In this document: one piece after another, positions 1 through 5,970 of the stretch
How positions within the stretch are numbered: position 1 is the first letter of the stretch
Layout of the letters: each line of letters begins with the position of its first letter
Position numbers and translations under genes: made by a program
Source: a virus
Strand: one strand, 5' to 3'
Length of the DNA: 36,051 nt
IMG/VR virus record: IMGVR_UViG_3300022204_000012
Span: 1-36,051 of that record
The notes under the pieces: model-generated
The model's database searches: none
Seen by the model: only the letters and a program-made list of their open reading frames with translations
Told to the model about the DNA's origin: nothing

Positions 1-377
1 TCGGTTCTGACCTAAGCTGGGCTAACCTGCGCGGTGCTGACCTGAGCGGTGCAAACCTGCGCGGTGCCATCCTGTTCGGGGCTGACATGCGCGGGGCTGA
101 CATGCGCGGGGCTGACCTGCGCGGTGCTGACCTGAGCGGTGCAATAGGGTGCCAGCGGCTGCCTGTGGGCGATCCCCAAGGATACGACGCTGTTGCGGTG
201 TGGTGTCACGATCAATGGATGATCTCAGCAGAATACCGGCAAATCGCTGTGGCTGAGGCGAAAGCGCGCTGGGGGTCGGATTACCAGGGAGACCGCGCCA
301 CCGGTGATCGCTATCTACGAGCGATTGAATGGCTGGAGCAGCAGCCAGTCCCGGAGGAGGCAGAGCGCAAACCATGA
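1..377 (+). CDS. Pentapeptide-repeat protein, C-terminal part (gene wraps around the window ends)
   Basis: The frame is open from position 3 without a start codon and ends at a TGA at 375-377. It opens with about nine tandem pentapeptides of the A(D/N)L(R/S)G type, which fold as a right-handed quadrilateral beta-helix in this family. A non-repeat tail of about 75 residues follows and ends EEAERKP. The N-terminal part lies at 35660-36051. Merging the last 124 and first 124 bases gives one frame of 645 nt, or 214 residues. The biochemical role is unknown. Some pentapeptide proteins, such as Qnr and MfpA, mimic DNA and bind gyrase, but nothing here shows that activity. Confidence 0.85.
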   Translation, partial: GSDLSWANLRGADLSGANLRGAILFGADMRGADMRGADLRGADLSGAIGCQRLPVGDPQGYDAVAVWCHDQWMISAEYRQIAVAEAKARWGSDYQGDRATGDRYLRAIEWLEQQPVPEEAERKP

Positions 378-523
378 CCCGTATGATGACATTGACGCTG
401 GCCCTGGGGATTGCCGGGACGGGGTGGTGCGCTGTCAATCCTGCAAGCGAAAACACAACCAACCACCGGGCCATTGAAGGCCCACAACCGCCCAACCGGG
501 CAAATCATTTGAAAGGAACAGAC
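374..523 (+). pseudogene. Relic copy of the transglycosylase leader
   Basis: An ATG at 374 overlaps the stop of the pentapeptide gene and encodes a hydrophobic leader ([15 protein letters not shown]) that nearly matches residues 6-20 of the transglycosylase-like protein at 891 (MTRILTSTLALGIAG). The DNA at 374-422 matches about 906-953 with only a few changes. After the leader the frame reads through non-conserved sequence, with a small GGGCC/GGCCC hairpin at 468-483, directly into the gene at 524. That gene has its own ribosome site and looks cytosolic. The best reading is a truncated duplicate of the leader. The alternative is a 146-residue exported protein spanning 374-814. Confidence 0.4.
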
Positions 524-814
524 ATGGAAAAGTGCCGATGCAAAGTTGTCCTCCACCGCGTTGAAAGCAGCGTCTATCAAGGGAAGCAGGCTGGTGGCTC
601 ACACCTCCACTTCCGGGCCGAATACGATGAAACCCTACCGGAGGATCAACGGTTTGCCACAGCCACACCCACCGCTGAATTTGTTTTGAATGTGGATAAC
701 CCGGATGCAATTGAATTTCTGCAAAGAGGAAAAGCCGCATTCTATGTGGATTTCATTCCGGTACCCGATCCGGGCTACGCCACCCATGGGGATGATGACG
801 GGGCCGCAGACTAG
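524..814 (+). CDS. Conserved phage protein of unknown function, 96 aa
   Basis: The start is taken at the ATG at 524 because GAAAGGAA lies just upstream and the product then begins MEKCRCKVVLH, like other small phage proteins of this type. The in-frame extension back to 374 looks like a relic leader. The product is a small acidic protein with alternating hydrophobic residues suggestive of beta strands. It contains the phrases EDQRFATATPTAEF and VDNPDAIEFLQ. It has no catalytic motif, signal peptide or membrane segment. From memory it resembles uncharacterised phage proteins of about 90 residues found near recombination genes. The function is unknown. Confidence 0.7.
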   Translation: MEKCRCKVVLHRVESSVYQGKQAGGSHLHFRAEYDETLPEDQRFATATPTAEFVLNVDNPDAIEFLQRGKAAFYVDFIPVPDPGYATHGDDDGAAD

Positions 815-832
815 CCCATCAACCACAACCCG

Positions 833-862
833 CCCCGGCTGGACACCCACCCGCCGGGGTTT
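833..862 (+). terminator. Possible intrinsic terminator or attenuator
   Basis: CCCCGGC (833-839) and GCCGGGG (853-859) are perfect inverted repeats around a 13-nt loop, followed by TTT. The T run is short, so termination would be partial. The hairpin sits between the stop at 814 and the ribosome site of the gene at 891. Confidence 0.4.
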
Positions 863-890
863 CCCTCAGTTTTTGAAAGGAGGCCCCCGG

Positions 891-1433
891 ATGAAAGGCC
901 CGCCCATGACCCGGATTCTGACATCGACGCTGGCCCTGGGGATTGCCGGGGCGTGGCTGGTGCTGTGGTGCGGCGTGGCACTGGCTCCGCTCACGCCTCT
1001 GTCCGGGCCATCCTACCAATACGCGATGGACAAGGTCTGGCCCTCCAACGCGGGCTGGGCGCGGCTGGCGATTCACGCAGAGGCCAAGGGGCATCCATGG
1101 CTGGACGCAACCCTGCTGCTGGCAATGTGCGACGTGGAGGACGAGCAACGGCGTCCCTGGAAACGAGGCACCGTGGGCGAAATAGGCGTATGTCAAATAA
1201 GACTGGGCACCTGGGACGGCGATAAATATCAGTGCATCGGCCTGCCATGGAACCCGGCTGACAACTACCGCTGCGCGGCCCGGATACTGCGCGACAGGAT
1301 CAAAGCCTGCGGGACGGTCTCACGGGCAATCGCCAGCTATAACGAGGGCACCAATGCGTGCCCAACGCCGAAACGATCCCGGCACGTGCGCAAGGTGCTG
1401 GACCTGGAAATGCTAAGGAGGTTTGAAGGATGA
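891..1433 (+). CDS. Membrane-anchored lytic transglycosylase-like (SLT) protein
   Basis: This is a 180-residue protein predicted to cut the glycan strands of peptidoglycan on the periplasmic side of the inner membrane. Residues 7-35 form one hydrophobic segment, a signal anchor or uncleaved signal. The rest resembles the SLT lysozyme-like fold: candidate catalytic Glu at 83 or 85, GEIGVCQI at 96-103 (the family G-x-x-Q-I motif), ASYNEG around 148-153, and a closing RHVRKVL. The ATG at 891 is chosen because AAAGGAGG lies upstream. The gene is remote from the lysis cassette and next to early genes, so it may serve DNA entry or late wall opening. The domain is short and divergent, so activity is inferred only. 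Confidence 0.72.
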   Translation: MKGPPMTRILTSTLALGIAGAWLVLWCGVALAPLTPLSGPSYQYAMDKVWPSNAGWARLAIHAEAKGHPWLDATLLLAMCDVEDEQRRPWKRGTVGEIGVCQIRLGTWDGDKYQCIGLPWNPADNYRCAARILRDRIKACGTVSRAIASYNEGTNACPTPKRSRHVRKVLDLEMLRRFEG

Positions 1434-1609
1434 GTTTAATAATTGTCACCGGCGAGACCATCCAGAAGGATTGTGAGGCCAAGGGGCGATTGTATGCGCG
1501 AGGATTGCTGACTGATGCAGAAAATAAGCGCGTACACAAAAGAATCCTCAAAATGGTGGAAGAAATCAAACAGGAAGAACAACGCGCCGAGGAGCAATCC
1601 GATGGTTGA
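1430..1609 (+). CDS. Small hypothetical protein, 59 aa
   Basis: The ATG at 1430 overlaps the stop of the transglycosylase gene (ATGA), with AAGGAGG about 13 nt upstream. The 59-residue product starts MSLIIVTGETI. Its C-terminal half is highly charged and helical (KRILKMVEEIKQEEQRAEE), likely a coiled coil. The next gene starts inside its last codons at 1602. The tight overlaps on both sides and the good ribosome site support translation. No function is recognised. Confidence 0.6.
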   Translation: MSLIIVTGETIQKDCEAKGRLYARGLLTDAENKRVHKRILKMVEEIKQEEQRAEEQSDG

Positions 1610-1823
1610 AGGAAATTGCCCATTCCCCGGTTGCCCAGGAGAAGCGCGATACTCTGCTGATCCGATTTGTCGTTTAGCACCCATTGGAATGGAATTAGTC
1701 AGAACATACCCAGACGGGTCAAGAAAATGGGAGTGTCCTGCTTGTGATGGACATGGCTTTATTCAAGACCCGCCTAGATGTGAATTTGAAAGCACACATC
1801 AGAGAAGTGGAGCAAACCGATGA
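1602..1823 (+). CDS. Small zinc-ribbon-like protein, 73 aa
   Basis: The start at ATG 1602 overlaps the previous gene by 8 nt. The product carries several cysteine pairs: C-P-F-P-G-C near residues 6-11, a single Cys near 23, and C-P-A-C near 49-52, then HGF. This arrangement suggests a small zinc-binding fold. A longer frame from 1515 lacks support because it runs inside the preceding gene. Small zinc-ribbon proteins are common in phage accessory regions. No specific partner or nucleic-acid target can be named. Confidence 0.6.
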   Translation: MVEGNCPFPGCPGEARYSADPICRLAPIGMELVRTYPDGSRKWECPACDGHGFIQDPPRCEFESTHQRSGANR

Positions 1824-1960
1824 CCAATGAACAAATTGATCAGATTCCGACCATTTCCGCGGCGTCACGAAAATGGTCAAAAGTACAATACGGATACTGC
1901 CCACGATGCGGACTCGTCTTTGATCGCTGTCATTGCCCCAGGAGGATGAAAGATGACTGA
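1820..1960 (+). CDS. Tiny Cys-rich zinc-ribbon protein, 46 aa
   Basis: The start ATG at 1820 overlaps the previous stop (ATGA) and the stop at 1958-1960 overlaps the next gene by 8 nt. The C-terminal half holds CPRC and CHCP with basic residues between and after, a compact knuckle that could bind one zinc. The N-terminal 25 residues are unremarkable. It is supported mainly by the overlap chain and the cysteine pattern. The function is unknown. Confidence 0.5.
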   Translation: MTNEQIDQIPTISAASRKWSKVQYGYCPRCGLVFDRCHCPRRMKDD

Positions 1961-2444
1961 GGATGAAAGGTATTTGCGGCCAGCGATGGACAGGCTTAGC
2001 GAAGCCGAAAAGGAATTTATTGAGGAAGTCAAGGAAACTACTGGTGGTTTTCCTGAATCCTTTGGAAGGGCTTATGAGAAATGCAGATTAGCCGAAAAGG
2101 ATTTCTCTGTCACTGTTGGCAACCTGTTGCGTGAAAAGAATGCCACCATCCAAGACCTCAAGGAACGCGCAGAGAAGGCGGAAGCAGACGCGGCGGCTTT
2201 GCTGCGGCTAGTGCAAAATGCCTACGGGATCATGTTTACACGCGGGTACACAAAGCTGTGGGTTGAACAAGCGGACAAAGCCCTTTCCCTCCCCAACCCT
2301 GGCGCAGATTTGCTGGCCGAACGTGACAGGCTGCGGGGATTGATGCACGACTTCATCCGCTACTGGGAATCCCCAACTGGGTATTATCAAAACGCCGGTG
2401 ATTGGGTTGCGCAAGTTAAAGAAGCCCTCAAGGAGAAGCCATGA
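1953..2444 (+). CDS. Coiled-coil early protein A (paralogue of the next gene), 163 aa
   Basis: This is a 163-residue, charged and mainly helical protein. Residues 50-80 (REKNATIQDLKERAEKAEADA) look like a coiled coil. Residues from about 73 to 131 are almost identical to a block in the next gene. The corresponding DNA repeats at 2172-2347 and 2816-2991. Both proteins end EALKEKP, and their 3' ends share the same sequence. The start ATG at 1953 overlaps the gene before it, and the ATGA at 2441 links it to the next gene. GC content here is visibly lower than in the virion genes. No enzymatic motif is seen. The function is unknown. Confidence 0.7.
   Translation: MTEDERYLRPAMDRLSEAEKEFIEEVKETTGGFPESFGRAYEKCRLAEKDFSVTVGNLLREKNATIQDLKERAEKAEADAAALLRLVQNAYGIMFTRGYTKLWVEQADKALSLPNPGADLLAERDRLRGLMHDFIRYWESPTGYYQNAGDWVAQVKEALKEKP
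2172..2347 (+). repeat. Direct repeat copy 1, 176 bp
   Basis: This block is repeated at 2816-2991, offset by 644 bp, with only three mismatches. It encodes the shared segment running from EKAEADAA to AERDRLRGLM in two adjacent genes. The near-identity indicates recent duplication or gene conversion. Confidence 0.95.
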
Positions 2445-3076
2445 ATGAGAAAAACACAGTGTTAGCCAAGCCTGAGCCTTTGACGGAGGATGAAATAAAA
2501 GAGGCTCTTTCAAATTGGAAGAATCCAAAACCCGAGCAGATGAAATGCCAGCATGTGTTTGTTGGCAATCCTGATGAACGATATGCCTGTTATGAGTGCC
2601 GCATAGATCAGGAGCATTGGATTACCTACAAAGCAGCGGACACAATTCAAAACCTCAAAGCCCGCGCAGAGAAGGCGGAGGCCAATTATTATGAAGTAAC
2701 GAGTGAGGTTGTAGAACTCCGCAAGATCAATCAAGCCCTATTGGATGATGGTAAAGAATCTGATGAATCTTGGAATATGCTGATGGAGGAACGCGACCAA
2801 GCCCTGGATCGTGCTGAGAAGGCGGAAGCAGACGCGGCAGTTTTGCTGCGGCTAGTGCAAAATGCCTACGGGATCATGTTTACACGCGGGTACACAAAGC
2901 TGTGGGTTGAACAAGCGGACAAAGCCCTTTCCCTCCCCAACCCTGGCGCAGATTTGCTGGCCGAACGGGACAGGCTGCGGGGATTGATGCAAGAGATTCT
3001 TGTTTACCCGGATTTTGAGAAAGAACATTACTCATGGTGTAAAGATGCCCGTGAAGCCCTCAAGGAGAAGCCATGA
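2441..3076 (+). CDS. Coiled-coil early protein B (paralogue of the previous gene), 211 aa
   Basis: The start overlaps the previous stop by ATGA, and its ribosome site (AAGGAG) lies in the previous gene's last codons. The N-terminal 65 residues are unique and include CQHVF and YACYECR, a possible partial zinc knuckle. Two coiled-coil stretches follow (LKARAEKAEANYYEV and MEERDQALDRAEKAEADA), then the block shared with the preceding gene (about residues 126-184) and the common ending EALKEKP. The layout looks like a mosaic assembled around repeated coiled-coil DNA. No enzymatic motif is visible and the function is unknown. Confidence 0.7.
   Translation: MNEKNTVLAKPEPLTEDEIKEALSNWKNPKPEQMKCQHVFVGNPDERYACYECRIDQEHWITYKAADTIQNLKARAEKAEANYYEVTSEVVELRKINQALLDDGKESDESWNMLMEERDQALDRAEKAEADAAVLLRLVQNAYGIMFTRGYTKLWVEQADKALSLPNPGADLLAERDRLRGLMQEILVYPDFEKEHYSWCKDAREALKEKP
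2816..2991 (+). repeat. Direct repeat copy 2, 176 bp
   Basis: This is the second copy of the block at 2172-2347, with three mismatches. It lies in the 3' half of the second paralogue. Confidence 0.95.
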
Positions 3077-3483
3077 CCAGAGAGCAAGAGATCAAGAAGC
3101 GGTTGAAAGATGCGTCGAAATGGCCATGGAAAAACACCACTACGAAAACGATATTCGGAATACAGTGCGTTGTGCGGAGTTCGGAAGAATCTCAATGGAT
3201 GACTATTTTAGTTCGTAAAGAGGAAAATGCTAACTTCATTTCCCACGCCCCGGAGGATATAGCGTATCTCCTGGCCGCACTCAAAGCCAGCAGGGAGCGG
3301 GAGAAGGAAACGCGGAGGGCGTTGCGAGAACGGGTAATTCGGAAAATTCCTAAAGGGCCGCATATGTGTGCTCTCTGTGCAAAAAATTCCACGATGGGAA
3401 AACCAGAGACTTATTTTATCTGGCAACCCGGCGAACCCGAGAAGCACCAACCCGGCTGTGATGCCGCACCGGAGGGGGAGTGA
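3073..3483 (+). CDS. Ead/Ea22-like phage early protein, 136 aa
   Basis: The start ATG overlaps the previous stop (ATGA). The N-terminus MTREQEIKKRLKDAS and the phrase FISHAPEDIAYLLAALKASREREKE match the general pattern of Ead/Ea22-like proteins carried in many tailed-phage early regions, where a predicted strand precedes FIAxAxxDIPxLLAxL. The C-terminal third has MCALC plus a late Cys, a possible zinc site. The role of these proteins in phage growth is unknown. The family link rests on that one motif. Confidence 0.6.
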   Translation: MTREQEIKKRLKDASKWPWKNTTTKTIFGIQCVVRSSEESQWMTILVRKEENANFISHAPEDIAYLLAALKASREREKETRRALRERVIRKIPKGPHMCALCAKNSTMGKPETYFIWQPGEPEKHQPGCDAAPEGE

Positions 3484-3743
3484 TGGGGCAATACGAAAAA
3501 TTCTGCCCGAGCCTTTCCGAATTTTTGCAGGAGGAAATGGCGGCCCGTGGGTGGTGTGATGATGACGTGATTTCGCGGATTTCCAACCCGTTAGACGCAC
3601 TGGCCGCGTTGATTTCAATCCACGCTGATGACAGTGACACGTATTTGGACGAGCGAACAGCCAACGCGCTATCTGAGGCGTTTGGGGTGAGCGCAGAAAT
3701 GCTCATGAACCTGGTCAGAACTCGCAGGGGAGCCGCAGAATGA
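3483..3743 (+). CDS. HigA-like helix-turn-helix protein, 86 aa
   Basis: The ATG at 3483 shares a base with the previous stop (TGATG), and GGAGGGGG lies 5' of it. A GTG at 3480 is possible but less likely. Residues 10-75 follow the HigA-type XRE layout: a leading FLQEEMAARGW, a helix around DDDVISRI, and a closing LDERTANALSEAFGVSAEMLMNLV, which matches the T-A-x-x-L-A-x-A-F-G-x-S-x-E-x-W-x-N-L consensus. HigA is the DNA-binding antitoxin of HigBA, but no HigB-like toxin is adjacent. It may instead regulate late genes, because it lies just before the packaging genes. The stretch between the two helices is divergent. Confidence 0.62.
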   Translation: MGQYEKFCPSLSEFLQEEMAARGWCDDDVISRISNPLDALAALISIHADDSDTYLDERTANALSEAFGVSAEMLMNLVRTRRGAAE

Positions 3744-4114
3744 CCCGCAAGGCGATTGATCGCAGCGCAGTGGAGGCCCGGGACGGTGGGGTGTGTGCCC
3801 AGTGCGGCCTGGATACGGCGCGGGTGGTGCGCATTGCCCTTCATGCCGCTGCCCACTATGCGGATCTGCATGGCGTGGGCACCACGGACTGGCTGGTGCG
3901 TGACCTGCTGCGGGAGCTGTCCCTGACGCGCTGGTGGATGCAGGCCCATGTGTGGGAGGCCGATCACATCATCCCCCATGCGCTGGGCGGTGCGGACGAG
4001 CTGCCCAACCTGCGCACGTTGTGTGTGGCTTGTCACGGGGAGACCTCGCGTCAATTTGCACCGGTCAATGCCAAGCTGCGGCGCATGGCCGCAAAACGGG
4101 CCAACCTAAAGTAG
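3740..4114 (+). CDS. HNH endonuclease
   Basis: The start ATG overlaps the previous stop (ATGA). This 124-residue protein has the HNH zinc-nuclease layout: C19-x2-C22, then after a helical insertion the core with D75-H76, N90 and C95-x2-C98-H99 (VCAQC, EADHIIPH, LPNLRTLCVACH). The enzyme is a metal-dependent DNA nuclease. In many tailed phages an HNH gene sits next to the terminase and assists genome packaging, which is the position here, 24 bp before the small terminase. The roughly 50-residue insertion between the first cysteine pair and the DH motif is unusual but leaves the core intact. Confidence 0.85.
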   Translation: MTRKAIDRSAVEARDGGVCAQCGLDTARVVRIALHAAAHYADLHGVGTTDWLVRDLLRELSLTRWWMQAHVWEADHIIPHALGGADELPNLRTLCVACHGETSRQFAPVNAKLRRMAAKRANLK

Positions 4115-4138
4115 ACAGAAACAGGATCAGGAGGAAAC

Positions 4139-4531
4139 ATGGCTGCGAAGAAAGGGCAGGGAAAAACACCTGGCTCAGGCCGCAAGAAAGGCACGCCCAA
4201 CAAGCGCACCCTGGATTTGCAAGCGCGCATGGAGGAACTGGGTTGTGACCCCATAGACTTCATGGTGAAGGTGATCAAAGGGGAGATTGTCGAGGATGTG
4301 GTGCTGGGAACTCACAAAGGGGAGCCGATCATCAGGAAGATGGCCCCTGGCTACGATTTGCAGGTTGCCTGCGCCAAGGAACTGGCTCAGTACCTCTACC
4401 CCAAGCGCAAGGCGCTGGAATTGACGGGCGGCGATGGGGAGGAGTTGTCCCTGGTGTTGGTGGACTCCACCACGCTGCCTGGCTGGAAGAGCGATCCGCG
4501 GAACCCGGCGAACCAGGGAAAGAAGAGATGA
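4139..4531 (+). CDS. Terminase small subunit (putative)
   Basis: The ATG at 4139 is preceded by GGAGGAAAC. The 130-residue product starts with a basic, Gly/Lys-rich tail (PGSGRKKGTPNKRT), typical of many small-terminase-like proteins. A helical middle (LDLQARMEELG, AKELAQYLYPKRKALEL) and an acidic stretch follow. The TGA overlaps the start of the large terminase. Small terminase recognises the packaging site on concatemeric DNA and loads the large subunit. The assignment depends on position and the N-terminal style, since no firm domain is visible. Confidence 0.7.
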   Translation: MAAKKGQGKTPGSGRKKGTPNKRTLDLQARMEELGCDPIDFMVKVIKGEIVEDVVLGTHKGEPIIRKMAPGYDLQVACAKELAQYLYPKRKALELTGGDGEELSLVLVDSTTLPGWKSDPRNPANQGKKR

Positions 4532-5943
4532 TCGATCCCGGGCAACAATGGCCAGACGCGCGGCGAATGAGGCCTAGACCGTATCAGGAGGGGCCGGTCG
4601 GAGCATTGGTGAGCGGGGCGTACAAGCACCTCGTTTGGGTTTTCAACCGTCGGGCGGGGAAAGACAAGACGGCGCTCTACGGCACCATCGAGTGTATGCA
4701 GAGGCGGGTCGGAAACTACGTGCATGTGTTTCCTACCATGGCGGAAGGCAGGCAGAACTTGTGGGAGAACATCGACGGCAGCGGGTTTCCGGTGATCGAC
4801 CATTTTCCACAGGAGCTGGTGGAGAACAAGCGCGAGGATACTATGCGGATCCGCCTGAAAAATGGCTCGACCTGGCGCGTAGGCGGCGCGAACAAGCCCG
4901 ACTCTTTCCGCGGCGGAAACCCCGTGGGGATCGTGTGGTCAGAGTACGCGCTGATGAAACCGAGCGTCCGATTGGTGGCAGACCCGATTCTGCGGGAAAA
5001 CGGAGGGTGGGAGGTGTTTGTATACACGCCGAAAGGGGCGAATCACGGAATGGAGTTGTACGAGCAAAACCGGGACAACCCGGATTGGTACGTCGAGTTG
5101 CTGACCAACGATGATACCCACACCTACTCGGAGATGGAAATCGAGGCCATGCGGAAATCTGGCATCCCGGAGGAGTGGATCCAGCAGGAAATTTATTGTT
5201 CCTTCGCCGCGGCGATGGTGGGCAGTTATTACGGCAACCTGATCGAGAGCGCGGAGCGGGAAGGCCGGGTGGGTCGGTTCCCGCACGACCCGTCCATGCC
5301 CGTGGAGACCGCGTGGGATTTGGGCATCGGGGCGGATGATGCAACGAGCATCTGGTTTATCCAGGTGCTGGCGGGAGGATTCCGGGCGATCGACTATTAC
5401 GAGACCAACACGGAGGGGCTGCCCGAGGTCTGCAAGATGCTGCAAGAGAAACCCTATGTGTACGGGAAGGCCTATTTCCCGCACGACGTCAAAAAACGCG
5501 AGCTGAGCAAGGCCCAGGGCCGAGGCGCGGGAACGAGGCTCGACACCATACTGGAACTCATGCCGATGTGGAAGAATGAGCGTGGTCGTCAGGGCCACCG
5601 GGTAATCCCCGCCATGAATCCAATCGACAGAATCAACGCGACCCGGTTGTTGATCCCGCGATTCGAATTCGACCGTGAGGGAACAAAAGACGGGCTGGAT
5701 GGCCTAAAGTCCTACCAGCGGGAAGAAGACGAGGGGAAATCTAAGTCAGTGGGGATGCCGTTTTTCAAATCGCACCCATTGCACAATTGGGCATCACACC
5801 CGGCGGACGCGTTTGGGCACTTCTGCGTAGGGACGCCACAGAACGCAACGCCGAAGCCGACGACGGATGAAAATCAGGGCGAGGACTATTTCACCAAACT
5901 GGAACGCCGCGGAGCAGGAAGGCGCGGCGGATGGCAGGGATGA
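4528..5943 (+). CDS. Terminase large subunit (packaging ATPase-nuclease)
   Basis: This 471-residue protein is predicted to pump DNA into the prohead and cut it when full. The N-terminal ATPase shows a Walker A-like RRAGKDKT at 41-48 and a Walker B-like VGIVWSEYA at 133-141 with the catalytic Glu at 139. The C-terminal RNase H-like nuclease shows TAWDLGIGADD (D264 and D270 or D271), FPHDVKKRE in the middle, and HPADAFGHF near the end supplying the last acidic residue. The start overlaps the small terminase stop (ATGATC). The following P22-like portal and coat suggest headful packaging. Confidence 0.93.
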   Translation: MIDPGQQWPDARRMRPRPYQEGPVGALVSGAYKHLVWVFNRRAGKDKTALYGTIECMQRRVGNYVHVFPTMAEGRQNLWENIDGSGFPVIDHFPQELVENKREDTMRIRLKNGSTWRVGGANKPDSFRGGNPVGIVWSEYALMKPSVRLVADPILRENGGWEVFVYTPKGANHGMELYEQNRDNPDWYVELLTNDDTHTYSEMEIEAMRKSGIPEEWIQQEIYCSFAAAMVGSYYGNLIESAEREGRVGRFPHDPSMPVETAWDLGIGADDATSIWFIQVLAGGFRAIDYYETNTEGLPEVCKMLQEKPYVYGKAYFPHDVKKRELSKAQGRGAGTRLDTILELMPMWKNERGRQGHRVIPAMNPIDRINATRLLIPRFEFDREGTKDGLDGLKSYQREEDEGKSKSVGMPFFKSHPLHNWASHPADAFGHFCVGTPQNATPKPTTDENQGEDYFTKLERRGAGRRGGWQG

Positions 5944-5970
5944 AAACCACCAACCAAGGAAGGTTGAACA

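Noticed and set aside
22-495. 157-residue open frame on the - strand and other long - strand frames at the window start
   Set aside because: It lies opposite the pentapeptide repeats and reads as low-complexity His/Arg-rich shadow sequence without a ribosome site.
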